A stretch of 8,215 bases of DNA, taken from NCBI GenBank assembly GCA_964344495.1, contig CAYFNI010000097.1:1-8215 (forward strand), written 5' to 3'. Shown one piece after another: positions 1-7,407 of this stretch. The DNA comes from UBA6136 sp964344495. Lineage in GTDB: Bacteria > Pseudomonadota > Gammaproteobacteria > Methylococcales > Methylococcaceae. A model generated the notes under the pieces. The model did not search any database and was not told the DNA's origin. It was given only the letters and a program-made list of their open reading frames with translations. The translations under genes were made by a program, and so were the position numbers. Position 1 is the first letter of the stretch; every line of letters starts with the position of its first letter.

Positions 1-113
1 ACGGCTTCGTCTTCTTTGGCTGGCTGGCTCTGGCAATCGCCGGTGTGCTCCTGCAGGTCTTCACGAGCTTCGGCAAACTGATCGGCCGCGATCTGTGCCC
101 CGATATTGCTTGA
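1..113 (+). CDS. C-terminal end of a membrane protein (partial)
   Basis: This is an open frame entering from the left edge (first full codon at position 3) and stopping at TGA 111-113. It gives 36 residues. The first ~20 are strongly hydrophobic (GFVFFGWLALAIAGVLLQVF) and look like a final transmembrane helix. A short polar tail with two Lys/Arg and two Asp residues (GKLIGRDLCPDIA) follows. A strong intrinsic terminator lies about 55 bp downstream, which fits a real gene end on this strand. The family cannot be recognised from so little sequence. That it is coding rests on the hydrophobic segment, GC-rich codon use and the terminator behind it. Confidence 0.55.
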   Translation, partial: GFVFFGWLALAIAGVLLQVFTSFGKLIGRDLCPDIA

Positions 114-166
114 GTCGCAGGTGCCTGCGAGCGGGTCTTTTCGGCATAGCCCGGACCTGACCCCAG

Positions 167-199
167 AACCCCCGGTGGTGAAAACCCCCGGGGGTTTTT
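167..199 (+). terminator. Rho-independent terminator after the partial membrane protein gene
   Basis: AACCCCCGG (167-175) pairs perfectly with CCGGGGGTT (188-196) around a 12-nt loop, and the T run 195-199 follows. An outer CCAGAA (163-168) can alternatively pair with TTCTGG (203-208). The core 181-198 is also a perfect loopless palindrome (AAAACCCCC/GGGGGTTTT). The T run is short but the stem is very GC-rich. The opposite strand has no T run after the stem, so it should act on + strand transcripts and separate the left gene from ygiQ. Confidence 0.75.
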
Positions 200-219
200 G
201 ATTTCTGGCCCCCAGACCG

Positions 220-250
220 TTGCCATCCCCGTCCCGGATGCACGTAAAAT
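220..250 (+). promoter_or_regulatory. Possible sigma70 promoter for ygiQ
   Basis: A -35-like TTGCCA (220-225) and a -10-like TAAAAT (245-250) are separated by 19 bp, longer than the optimal 17. Transcription would begin near 257, leaving a leader of about 35 nt before the ATG at 292. This supports that start over the upstream ATGs at 220 and 238, since both lie before the inferred start site. The placement just after a terminator also fits. The long spacer keeps confidence low. Confidence 0.35.
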
Positions 251-291
251 GCCTCCCGAACACTCACCTCCCGCTACCGACACGCTCGCCC

Positions 292-2421
292 ATGACGCCC
301 GCTCCCGATCTATTTTCATACCGTAAATACTGGGCGCATCGCTTTGGCATCGCGCCTCAGCTGCCGACCTGTCGGGAGGAGATGGATGCCCTTGGTTGGG
401 ACTCGTGCGACATTGTGATCGTGACCGGTGATGCCTACGTCGACCACCCCAGCTTTGGCATGGCCATCATCGGGCGTCTGCTGGAATCGCAAGGCTTCAG
501 GGTCGGCATTCTGGCGCAACCCGACTGGCAATCCGCCGATGATTTCCGCCGGCTTGGAAAACCCAACCTGTTTTTCGGCGTCACCGGCGGCAACATGGAC
601 TCCATGGTCAACCGCTACACGTCTGATCGAAAAATACGCTCCAACGACGCTTACACCCCCGATGGGGAGCCGCACAAACGACCGGATCGCTGCGTCACCG
701 TGTATGCCCAGCGGTGCCGCGAAGCCTTCAAGGAGGTGCCCATCGTACTGGGGGGCATCGAAGCCAGCCTGCGCCGGGTAGCCCATTATGACTATTGGTC
801 CGACAAGGTCCGGCGGTCAGTGCTGCTGGACGCCAAGGCCGATTTGCTGGTGTATGGAAATGGCGAGCGGCAGGTGGTTGAGATCGCTCACCGACTGGCG
901 CACGGCGAACCCATCCAACAACTCACCGATATCCGCGGCACCGCATTGCTGAGGAAATCCCTGCCGCCCGACGGGTACGTGATCGACTCCACCGAGGTGG
1001 ATCGACCGGGTGCGCTACAGCCAGCGGTCGATCCATATCAAATGGAGCAACCGGGTTGCGCCCTGCCGGCCGAAGAAACCAGCGTTATCCGCCTGCAACG
1101 GCGACGGACTGACCCGGCCCGCACCGTCATCCGCCTGCCGGCCTATGAGCAGGTGCAGGACGATCCGGTGCTGTATGCCCACGCGTCCCGGGTGCTGCAT
1201 CAGGAAACCAACCCTGGCAATGCGCGCGCCCTCGTACAGCGTCACGGTGAACGCGATGTCTGGCTAAACCCGCCACCATTCCCGCTGACCACCCGCGAGA
1301 TGGACGCCGTGTACGGGCTGCCCTATTCCCGGAGGCCGCATCGCGAGTATGGGGCGCGCAAGATTCCCGCCTTCGAGATGATCCAGCATTCAGTGACCAT
1401 CATGCGGGGCTGCTTTGGTGGCTGCAGCTTTTGTTCGATTACCGAGCACGAGGGTCGAATCATCCAGAACCGCTCGGAAGATTCGATCATTCAGGAGATC
1501 GAAGCCATCCGCGACACCTCGCCCAGTTTCACGGGGCACATTTCCGACCTCGGCGGACCCACGGCCAACATGTACCGGCTGGCGTGCAAGGACCCGCAGA
1601 CGGAGGCCGCCTGCCGGCGGCTGTCCTGCGTCTACCCCGGCATCTGCAAGAACCTGAACACCGACCACGGTCCTCTCATCAAGCTGTACCGGCGCGCCCG
1701 TGCCCTGCCGGGCATCAAAAAAATCACCATCGGCTCCGGCCTGCGGTACGACCTCGCGGTGACGTCGCCAGAATACGTCAAGGAACTGGTCAGCCACCAT
1801 GTCGGGGGCTATCTCAAAATCGCCCCGGAACATACCGAATCCGGACCGCTGTCCAAGATGATGAAACCCGGCATCGGCACCTATGATCAATTCAAGGCCA
1901 TGTTCGACAAATATTCGAAACAGGCCGGCAAGGAGCAATACCTGATCCCCTATTTCATCGCTGCCCATCCCGGCACGACCGATGAGGACATGCTGAACCT
2001 GGCGCTATGGCTGAAGCGCAACGGTTTTCGCGCCGATCAGGTGCAAGCGTTTCTGCCTTCGCCGATGGCCAACGCCACCACGATGTATCACACCGGCAAA
2101 AATCCGCTGCATCGGGTCGATCGCGACAGTGAAACCGTGTTCACCCCCAAACGCATGAAGCAGCGCCGGCTGCACAAGGCTTTCCTGCGCTACCACGATG
2201 CCGAGAACTGGCCGATGCTGCGGGAGGCGCTGAAGCGCATGGGACGGGCCGATCTGATCGGCAACGGCAAGCAGCACCTGATTCCTGCCTGGCAACCGGC
2301 CGGGACGGGCCATGCGGCCGAAGGCGTGCGGGTCACCCGCAAGGCGCGCCCATTCCGCACCCAGCACGACGGGGCGATCCCCAGCTCGCGTGTCGGCCGG
2401 CCGAAATCGAAACGAACCTGA
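292..2421 (+). CDS. ygiQ: YgiQ-family radical SAM protein (UPF0313)
   Basis: The product (709 residues) is co-linear with E. coli YgiQ (about 739 residues) from the N-terminal 'DLFSYRKYW' and 'MDALGWDSCDIVIVTGDAYV' blocks to the C-terminal 'KQRRLHKAFLRYH' block. The layout is an N-terminal YgiQ-type domain (about residues 10-330), a radical SAM core from about 365 to 580, and a C-terminal DUF3362-like region. The [4Fe-4S]/SAM motif CxxxCxxC is intact at Cys374, Cys378 and Cys381, followed by SITEHEGR. The enzyme should therefore cleave S-adenosylmethionine reductively in the cytoplasm; the family's substrate is not established to my knowledge. I chose ATG 292 because E. coli-like homology starts a few residues later and the 24 residues encoded upstream look non-protein-like. 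No Shine-Dalgarno is evident. The last ~25 residues are basic and low-complexity. The gene lies between a terminator and an uncharacterised membrane protein gene. Confidence 0.93.
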   Translation: MTPAPDLFSYRKYWAHRFGIAPQLPTCREEMDALGWDSCDIVIVTGDAYVDHPSFGMAIIGRLLESQGFRVGILAQPDWQSADDFRRLGKPNLFFGVTGGNMDSMVNRYTSDRKIRSNDAYTPDGEPHKRPDRCVTVYAQRCREAFKEVPIVLGGIEASLRRVAHYDYWSDKVRRSVLLDAKADLLVYGNGERQVVEIAHRLAHGEPIQQLTDIRGTALLRKSLPPDGYVIDSTEVDRPGALQPAVDPYQMEQPGCALPAEETSVIRLQRRRTDPARTVIRLPAYEQVQDDPVLYAHASRVLHQETNPGNARALVQRHGERDVWLNPPPFPLTTREMDAVYGLPYSRRPHREYGARKIPAFEMIQHSVTIMRGCFGGCSFCSITEHEGRIIQNRSEDSIIQEIEAIRDTSPSFTGHISDLGGPTANMYRLACKDPQTEAACRRLSCVYPGICKNLNTDHGPLIKLYRRARALPGIKKITIGSGLRYDLAVTSPEYVKELVSHHVGGYLKIAPEHTESGPLSKMMKPGIGTYDQFKAMFDKYSKQAGKEQYLIPYFIAAHPGTTDEDMLNLALWLKRNGFRADQVQAFLPSPMANATTMYHTGKNPLHRVDRDSETVFTPKRMKQRRLHKAFLRYHDAENWPMLREALKRMGRADLIGNGKQHLIPAWQPAGTGHAAEGVRVTRKARPFRTQHDGAIPSSRVGRPKSKRT

Positions 2422-2496
2422 TGCGGTGCATCAAGTAAAATCCTTGCTTACCTGAACCCCGAACATCGCTCCACCCAACCGAATGAGGAACTGACT

Positions 2497-3426
2497 ATGT
2501 GGGACTTTGATTTGATGGCTGCCCAGCGCGCCATCGAAAAATCCATGGCGTATGTCCTGTATCGCCTGATGATCTGTCTCGGAGCCGCGCTGGGTTATCT
2601 GTTCGCGACCCTGGCGGGCGCCGGCACGCTGGTGGGCTTTGGCTCACTCAGCAAGAATGCCAGTTCGCTCGGCCATTACGGCGCGGTCGCCGGCTTTTTC
2701 CTGTTTGCATGGCTGATGTTTCGCCTGCGGCCGATCTGGCTGAATGTCGTCAATGTCCCCCAGTTGGCGCTGCTGGTGGATCAGACCAAGAACATCATGC
2801 TGCCGACCGGCAAGGCCCTGGTCGAATACGCCAAGCAGAGGCAAACCAACCGCTTCCCGAGCACCAGCAAGCTGTTTGAACTGGATGAGGCGATCCGTAA
2901 AACCCAGCAGGACATGGCGGAACTGCATCCCTGCCCCAAGCTGCCGGCCAACCAGCCGGTGATCAAGGCCTGGGCCACCCGTATCACCGGGCTGCTGTCT
3001 GCACTCAACCATCAGACCGTGCTGGCCTGGCATCTCCATTCCGAGTCGGACAACCCCTGGCGCACCGCCTTCGAGGCGCTGGCGGTTCAGGAACGGCATT
3101 TCGCCCATATTGCCAAGAACCGGCTGTTCGCCACGCTGTTCGCTTGGCTCGGCCTGGTGCTGGCCTACCCGCTCCTGCGGGCCGGCATCAACCTGCTGAT
3201 TGAAGATATCCCGATCAACATGAGCTTCTGGCCCGAGGTTTTCGCTGGCGTCTTTGCCTGGGCCATCAAGGCTGCCTTTTTCGACACCATCGCTGAAGCT
3301 GCCATGATGCAGGTGTTCTTTCCGCTGGCCGAACAGGAGGCAGGCAGCACGACCAGCCCGATGCTCACGGAGGTGTCCAGCGCGTATCGCCAGATTCAGG
3401 AGCGGGCGGGGTATTACCTCGGTTAA
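2497..3426 (+). CDS. Uncharacterised four-helix membrane protein
   Basis: The 309-residue product has an ATG preceded by a good Shine-Dalgarno, GAGGAA (2485-2490), with 6-nt spacing. Hydrophobic segments lie at about residues 17-47, 58-77, 209-235 and 246-275. They flank a soluble middle of about 130 residues that contains KALVEYAKQRQ, KLFELDEAIRKT and NPWRTAFEAL. The predicted topology is two N-terminal helices, a soluble domain, two C-terminal helices and a polar tail (SSAYRQIQERAGYY). The layout recalls a family of uncharacterised gammaproteobacterial membrane proteins I remember, with two N-terminal helices, a central domain with an 'NPW' stretch and two C-terminal helices, but I cannot assign a Pfam name or function. 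It starts 75 bp after ygiQ with no clear terminator between, so it may be cotranscribed with ygiQ. guaB behind it has its own promoter. Confidence 0.85.
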   Translation: MWDFDLMAAQRAIEKSMAYVLYRLMICLGAALGYLFATLAGAGTLVGFGSLSKNASSLGHYGAVAGFFLFAWLMFRLRPIWLNVVNVPQLALLVDQTKNIMLPTGKALVEYAKQRQTNRFPSTSKLFELDEAIRKTQQDMAELHPCPKLPANQPVIKAWATRITGLLSALNHQTVLAWHLHSESDNPWRTAFEALAVQERHFAHIAKNRLFATLFAWLGLVLAYPLLRAGINLLIEDIPINMSFWPEVFAGVFAWAIKAAFFDTIAEAAMMQVFFPLAEQEAGSTTSPMLTEVSSAYRQIQERAGYYLG

Positions 3427-3463
3427 AGCGGCGTCTTCACCGCCGAACGGACGCGTGCGTGCC

Positions 3464-3492
3464 TTGCCCCGTGCTATTTAATCCCCTATATT
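3464..3492 (+). promoter_or_regulatory. sigma70 promoter of guaB(A)
   Basis: TTGCCC (3464-3469) and TATATT (3487-3492) are separated by exactly 17 bp, and A/T-rich sequence follows the -10. The inferred start near 3499 gives a leader of about 25 nt that ends in the guaB Shine-Dalgarno AGGA (3513-3516), 7 nt before the ATG. I looked for a PurR-type operator (ACGCAAACGTTTGCGT-like) around it and saw none. The short leader leaves no room for a riboswitch. Confidence 0.7.
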
Positions 3493-3523
3493 CCATTAGT
3501 TTTCGGACAGGCAGGATCCGCTC

Positions 3524-4987
3524 ATGCGTGTAATTCAAGAAGCGCTTACCTTCGATGACGTTCTTCTGATCCCGGCTCACTCGAACATTCTGCCCCGGGA
3601 TGTGAGCCTGAAAACGCAGCTCACCCGCACCATCCGCCTGAACATCCCCCTGCTCTCGGCGGCCATGGATACGGTCACGGAGGGTCGTCTGGCGATCACC
3701 ATCGCGCAGGAAGGCGGCATCGGCATCATTCACAAAAACATGAGCGCCGAACGCCAGGCCTACGAAGTCAGCATGGTGAAGAAGTATGAAAGCGGCGTGA
3801 TCAAGGAACCGTTCACGGTATCGCCGAACGCCACCATCCGGGATGTGCTCGAACTGACCCGCGCCAAGGGCATTTCTGGCGTGCCCGTCGTCGACAACGG
3901 CGATCTGGTCGGCATCGTGACCAGCCGCGACCTGCGCTTTGAAACCCGCCTGGACGAGCCGGTCTCCAAGGCCATGACGCCCAAATCCAAGCTCATCACC
4001 GTCCGGGAAGGCGCGAGCAAGGACGAGGCCATCCGCCTGCTGCATGAACACCGAATTGAAAAGGTGCTGGTCGTCAACGACCAGTTCCAGTTACGCGGCA
4101 TGATTACCGTCAAGGACATCCAGAAATCGCGCGACTACCCGCAGGCCTGCAAGGACGAACAAGAACGACTGCGTGTCGGCGCCGCAGTCGGTACCGGCGC
4201 CGGAACGGAGGAGCGGGTAGAAGCGCTGGCCGCCGCCGGGGTCGACGTGATCGTGGTCGACACGGCCCATGGCCATTCGCAGGGCGTGCTTGATCGCGTC
4301 CGCTGGGTCAAGACCCACTATCCCCAGATTCAGGTCATCGGCGGCAACATCGCCACCGGCGAGGCGGCGCTGGCGCTGGTCGAAGCCGGCGCCGATGCGG
4401 TCAAGGTCGGCATCGGCCCGGGCTCCATCTGCACCACCCGGATCGTGGCGGGCGTGGGTATCCCACAAATCACGGCCGTTTCCAACGTTGCCGAAGCCTT
4501 GAAAGGAACCGGCGTGCCATTGATTGCCGATGGCGGCGTCCGTTATTCCGGCGATGTCGCCAAGGCACTGGCCGCCGGCGCCTATGCAGTGATGCTGGGC
4601 GGGCTGTTCGCCGGCACCGAGGAGGCCCCGGGCGAAGTGGAGCTCTATCAGGGCCGCTCGTACAAAAGCTATCGCGGCATGGGTTCACTGGGGGCGATGT
4701 CACAATCCCAAGGTTCCAGCGATCGCTACTTTCAGGAAAGCACCGAAGCCGAAAAACTGGTCCCCGAGGGTATCGAGGGCCGGGTGCCCTACAAGGGCTC
4801 GCTCGTCTCCATCCTGCACCAGCTGGTCGGCGGGGTGCGTTCGTCGATGGGCTACACCGGCTGCAGCACGATTGAAGAAATGCGCAACAAGGCATGCTTC
4901 GTGCGCGTTACCTCGGCCGGCATGCGCGAAAGCCATGTCCACGACGTGACCATCACCAAGGAAGCCCCGAACTATTCCATGGACTGA
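3524..4987 (+). CDS. guaB: Inosine-5'-monophosphate dehydrogenase
   Basis: GuaB oxidises IMP to XMP with NAD+, the committed step of de novo GMP synthesis, in the cytoplasm. The 487-residue product is close to the E. coli enzyme in length and fully co-linear with it. It begins with the N-terminal 'LTFDDVLL' of the TIM barrel. Two CBS domains are inserted at about residues 93-205. The active-site loop GPGSICTTR carries the catalytic Cys303. The YRGMGS loop has Arg384, and the mobile flap keeps Arg401-Tyr402 in SSDRYFQ. The C-terminal end is the usual short extension. All key residues are present, so I expect an active, CBS-regulated enzyme. The ATG at 3524 has AGGA (3513-3516) upstream and matches the conserved start. 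It is the first gene of a guaB-guaA operon; guaA begins 58 bp downstream. Confidence 0.98.
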   Translation: MRVIQEALTFDDVLLIPAHSNILPRDVSLKTQLTRTIRLNIPLLSAAMDTVTEGRLAITIAQEGGIGIIHKNMSAERQAYEVSMVKKYESGVIKEPFTVSPNATIRDVLELTRAKGISGVPVVDNGDLVGIVTSRDLRFETRLDEPVSKAMTPKSKLITVREGASKDEAIRLLHEHRIEKVLVVNDQFQLRGMITVKDIQKSRDYPQACKDEQERLRVGAAVGTGAGTEERVEALAAAGVDVIVVDTAHGHSQGVLDRVRWVKTHYPQIQVIGGNIATGEAALALVEAGADAVKVGIGPGSICTTRIVAGVGIPQITAVSNVAEALKGTGVPLIADGGVRYSGDVAKALAAGAYAVMLGGLFAGTEEAPGEVELYQGRSYKSYRGMGSLGAMSQSQGSSDRYFQESTEAEKLVPEGIEGRVPYKGSLVSILHQLVGGVRSSMGYTGCSTIEEMRNKACFVRVTSAGMRESHVHDVTITKEAPNYSMD

Positions 4988-4996
4988 GTCCGCTGC

Positions 4997-5021
4997 CATG
5001 GGCGCCTCGGTGGCGCCCGTG
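4997..5021 (+). other. GC-rich stem-loop between guaB and guaA
   Basis: GGGCGCC (5000-5006) pairs perfectly with GGCGCCC (5012-5018) around the 5-nt loop TCGGT. The stem extends outward through a T·G wobble, an A-T and a C-G pair (4997-4999 with 5019-5021), about 10 bp in all. No T run follows, so it is not a conventional intrinsic terminator. It sits 10 bp after the guaB stop and 24 bp before the guaA ATG. Such hairpins can protect an upstream mRNA 3' end or modulate downstream translation; which, if either, applies here is inference. Confidence 0.6.
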
Positions 5022-5045
5022 CATCGCCCCGAGCGCAATACCATT

Positions 5046-6620
5046 ATGCAGAACATCCACGCCCACAAAATCCTGATCCTCGACTTCGGCTCCCAATACA
5101 CACAACTGATCGCGCGTCGCGTTCGGGAGATTGGGGTCTACTGCGAGATTCACCCGTGGGATTGCAACGAGGCGTACATCGAGGCCTTTGCGCCGCGCGG
5201 CATCATCCTCTCGGGTGGCCCCGAAACGGTGACGCTGGCGGACACGCCCCGGGCACCGGATCGCGTCTTCAGCCTCGGCGTACCAGTCCTTGGCATTTGC
5301 TACGGCATGCAGACCATGGCAGAGCAACTCGGCGGCAAGGTCGAGGCCTGCTCGCATCGGGAGTTCGGCTATGCCCAGGTCCGCGCCCGCGGCCATTCGC
5401 AATTGCTGCTCGATATTCAGGACCATGCCACCCCGGAAGGCCATGGGCTGCTGGATGTCTGGATGAGTCACGGCGATCAGGTCACCCGTCTGCCGGACGG
5501 CTTCAAGGTCATCGCCTCGACCGAGACCGCCCCGATCGCGGGCATGGCCGACGAAGATCGGCGCTTCTATGCCCTGCAATTCCATCCCGAAGTGACCCAC
5601 ACCCTGCAGGGTCAGCGACTGTTGAGCCGGTTCGTCACCGAAATCTGCGGCTGCGAAGCCCTCTGGACTACACGCAACATCATCGAAGACAGCATCGAAA
5701 CCCTGCGCGCGAGGCTGGGCGATGAGGAGGTCATTCTCGGCCTTTCCGGCGGCGTGGACTCCTCCGTGGTGGCTGCCTTGCTGCATCGTGCCATTGGCCA
5801 GCGCCTGACCTGCGTGTTTGTCGATACCGGCCTGCTGCGCCAGAACGAGGGCGATCAGGTGATGGCTACCTTCGCCAAGCATATGGGCGTCCGCGTGATC
5901 CGTGTCAATGCCGAGGACCGTTACCTGGCCGAACTCAAGGGCGTCACCGATCCGGAACAGAAACGGAAAATCATCGGCCGCCTGTTCGTCGAGATTTTCG
6001 ACGAAGAAGCCGCCAAGCTGACTGACGCCCGCTGGCTGGCGCAGGGCACCATTTACCCGGATGTCATCGAGTCGGCCGGCTCGAAAACCGGCAAGGCGCA
6101 CGTCATCAAGTCCCATCACAACGTCGGCGGCCTGCCTGAGCACATGAAACTCAAGCTGGTCGAACCTTTGCGCGAGTTGTTCAAGGACGAAGTACGCAAG
6201 CTGGGGCTGGAACTGGGGTTGCCGTCGGAGATGATCCACCGCCACCCCTTTCCCGGCCCGGGTCTGGGCGTTCGCATTCTGGGCGAGGTCAAGAAGGAAT
6301 TTGCCGACCTGCTCCGCAAGGCCGATGCGATTTTTATCGAGGAACTCTATCGCCACCATCTTTACGATAAGACCAGTCAGGCATTTGCGGTCTTTCTGCC
6401 GGTGAAATCCGTCGGCGTCATGGGTGATGGACGCCGTTATGATTATGTCGTCGCCTTGCGCGCGGTAGAGACCATTGATTTCATGACTGCCCGCTGGGCT
6501 CACTTACCCTATGAGTTTCTGGATCTGATCTCGCGCCGGATCATCAATGAAGTGCCAGGTATTTCGAGGGTGACCTACGATATTTCGGGTAAACCACCAG
6601 CCACGATCGAGTGGGAATAA
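5046..6620 (+). CDS. guaA: GMP synthase (glutamine-hydrolysing)
   Basis: GuaA converts XMP to GMP using ATP and glutamine, directly after GuaB in the pathway. The 524-residue product is co-linear with E. coli GuaA (525). Residues 1 to about 200 form the class I glutamine amidotransferase domain with the triad Cys85 (GICYGMQ), His180 and Glu182 (FHPEVTH). From about 205 to 395 is the ATP pyrophosphatase domain, with its P-loop SGGVDSS at 234-240. The rest is the dimerisation domain, ending in the conserved KPPATIEWE. I chose ATG 5046 because NIHAHKILILDFGSQ aligns with the family start. The frame is open upstream to an ATG at 4998, but that would add 16 unlike residues and lies inside the intergenic hairpin. 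The Shine-Dalgarno is weak (GAG at 5031-5033), which may mean dependence on guaB translation or on local RNA folding. Confidence 0.98.
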   Translation: MQNIHAHKILILDFGSQYTQLIARRVREIGVYCEIHPWDCNEAYIEAFAPRGIILSGGPETVTLADTPRAPDRVFSLGVPVLGICYGMQTMAEQLGGKVEACSHREFGYAQVRARGHSQLLLDIQDHATPEGHGLLDVWMSHGDQVTRLPDGFKVIASTETAPIAGMADEDRRFYALQFHPEVTHTLQGQRLLSRFVTEICGCEALWTTRNIIEDSIETLRARLGDEEVILGLSGGVDSSVVAALLHRAIGQRLTCVFVDTGLLRQNEGDQVMATFAKHMGVRVIRVNAEDRYLAELKGVTDPEQKRKIIGRLFVEIFDEEAAKLTDARWLAQGTIYPDVIESAGSKTGKAHVIKSHHNVGGLPEHMKLKLVEPLRELFKDEVRKLGLELGLPSEMIHRHPFPGPGLGVRILGEVKKEFADLLRKADAIFIEELYRHHLYDKTSQAFAVFLPVKSVGVMGDGRRYDYVVALRAVETIDFMTARWAHLPYEFLDLISRRIINEVPGISRVTYDISGKPPATIEWE

Positions 6621-6724
6621 TCTGAACAGGACAGGCCATTATTTCGGTCATCCCGTTCCCCAAACAGAGATGACATCCGTATCCTTCCAAGGATCTGCAC
6701 ACACCTCACAGACCGGAGCACCCC

Positions 6725-6949
6725 ATGGCCGAATCCACCCGAAAGCGGCGTCCCACATCGACTGAAACTCAAGCGTCACAGGGCGTTGTCAGCACCTCAT
6801 CCCAGTCGAAACCTTCGAGCGATGAACATACCGTGGAAACCATTTTTTCCTGGCTACATACCGTGGATGACTGGGCCATTGCCGGACACCAGAACAAACT
6901 TCCACGCTGGGTTTATGTTCTGCTGGTGGTCTATTTCATACTCAGTTAG
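6725..6949 (+). CDS. Small putative tail-anchored membrane protein
   Basis: The ATG is preceded by GGAG (6715-6718) with 6-nt spacing, and the frame encodes 74 residues to TAG 6947-6949. The first ~33 residues are polar and rich in Ser, Thr, Gln and basic residues, beginning MAESTRKRRPTS, and look disordered. A short amphipathic stretch follows (VETIFSWLHTVDDWAIAG). The protein ends in a hydrophobic segment with almost no tail (WVYVLLVVYFILS), as in C-terminally anchored small membrane proteins. I do not recognise the family. It lies 104 bp after guaA, and no terminator is evident between them, so it could be read from the gua transcript. Support is the ribosome binding site plus the ordered protein-like layout; conservation cannot be tested here. 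Confidence 0.6.
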   Translation: MAESTRKRRPTSTETQASQGVVSTSSQSKPSSDEHTVETIFSWLHTVDDWAIAGHQNKLPRWVYVLLVVYFILS

Positions 6950-7407
6950 ACAAGACCGCGTCAGATGCCTCGGACGGGTAAAAGCGGGCACGCAACGGCA
7001 AGCCTGAATTACTTTGGCATAAAGTATTGACAGACCCGGCCTACAGCTACATTCTGTGGTCGTCTTGTGGTTCATACACAAGATACAGTGCTGATGTTTT
7101 CCTCCTACTACTTGGCGCGGTAATCAGCAGACCAACCAATGACGACTTGGGGCACGGATTCACGTTTTTATTTCAAGGATGCGAGTTGCCGCGTTCTTTT
7201 TCTCAAGCCAAGGCAAGTGCGCCCCGCTCATTCGGCGAAAGCACCCAAATCAGTTTGATGACTCAGCCTGCGTCAGCCAACCCAGTGGAGCTGACAATTC
7301 CGCCAGAGGGACGCTTTAACCCACTGAACAGGGGCCCCGCCAAAACCGTGCTGCCTGCCCCTGTGCGCTGAGACGAATGCTCCCGGCCTGATCACGACCT
7401 GTTCCCT
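6950..7407 (+). other. Intergenic stretch, lower GC, no convincing gene
   Basis: This 458-bp stretch is visibly less GC-rich than the flanking genes (28 G/C of 60 at 7081-7140). An open frame from TTG 7027 to 7371 exists, but its product has no recognisable motif, its TTG coincides with a TTGACA, and there is no Shine-Dalgarno, so I do not call it. A perfect -35-like TTGACA is at 7027-7032. The best -10-like sequence, TACATT (7048-7053), is only 15 bp away. A 7-bp palindrome lies at 7063-7083. A 6-bp inverted repeat, GTCAGC/GCTGAC with a 12-nt gap, lies near 7273-7296. It may hold a regulatory region or a decayed gene; nothing more can be supported. Confidence 0.5.
7063..7083. repeat. Perfect 7-bp inverted repeat (operator-like or hairpin)
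   Basis: TCTTGTG (7063-7069) and CACAAGA (7077-7083) are perfect inverted copies around 7 nt. As RNA, CTGT (7054-7057) can also pair with ACAG (7085-7088) outside an internal loop. No T run follows, so it is not an intrinsic terminator. It lies about 30 bp downstream of TTGACA 7027-7032, where a repressor operator or the stem of a small RNA could sit. The function is unknown. Confidence 0.45.

Noticed and set aside
1390..1968. Minus-strand open frame opposite the YgiQ radical SAM core
   Set aside because: It is a shadow of a clearly conserved gene, with no recognisable family signature or credible start signal.
3429..3446. CGGCG/CGCCG hairpin just after the membrane protein gene
   Set aside because: It has only 5 bp and no T run, too weak to call a terminator.
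3470..3523. Possible PurR operator or guanine-type riboswitch in the guaB leader
   Set aside because: No sequence close to the PurR palindrome is seen, and the inferred leader of about 25 nt is too short for a riboswitch.
4953..6503. Long (516-codon) minus-strand open frame opposite guaA
   Set aside because: It is a shadow of guaA caused by GC-rich codon bias. The + strand gene is fully conserved with all catalytic residues.
6647..6674. GTCATC/GATGAC inverted repeat after guaA
   Set aside because: A 6-bp stem with a 16-nt loop and no T run is not enough to call a terminator or operator.
7027..7371. + strand open frame of 114 codons starting at TTG
   Set aside because: It has a rare start coinciding with a TTGACA hexamer, no Shine-Dalgarno, no motif, and unnatural composition. 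It is kept only as a described gap.
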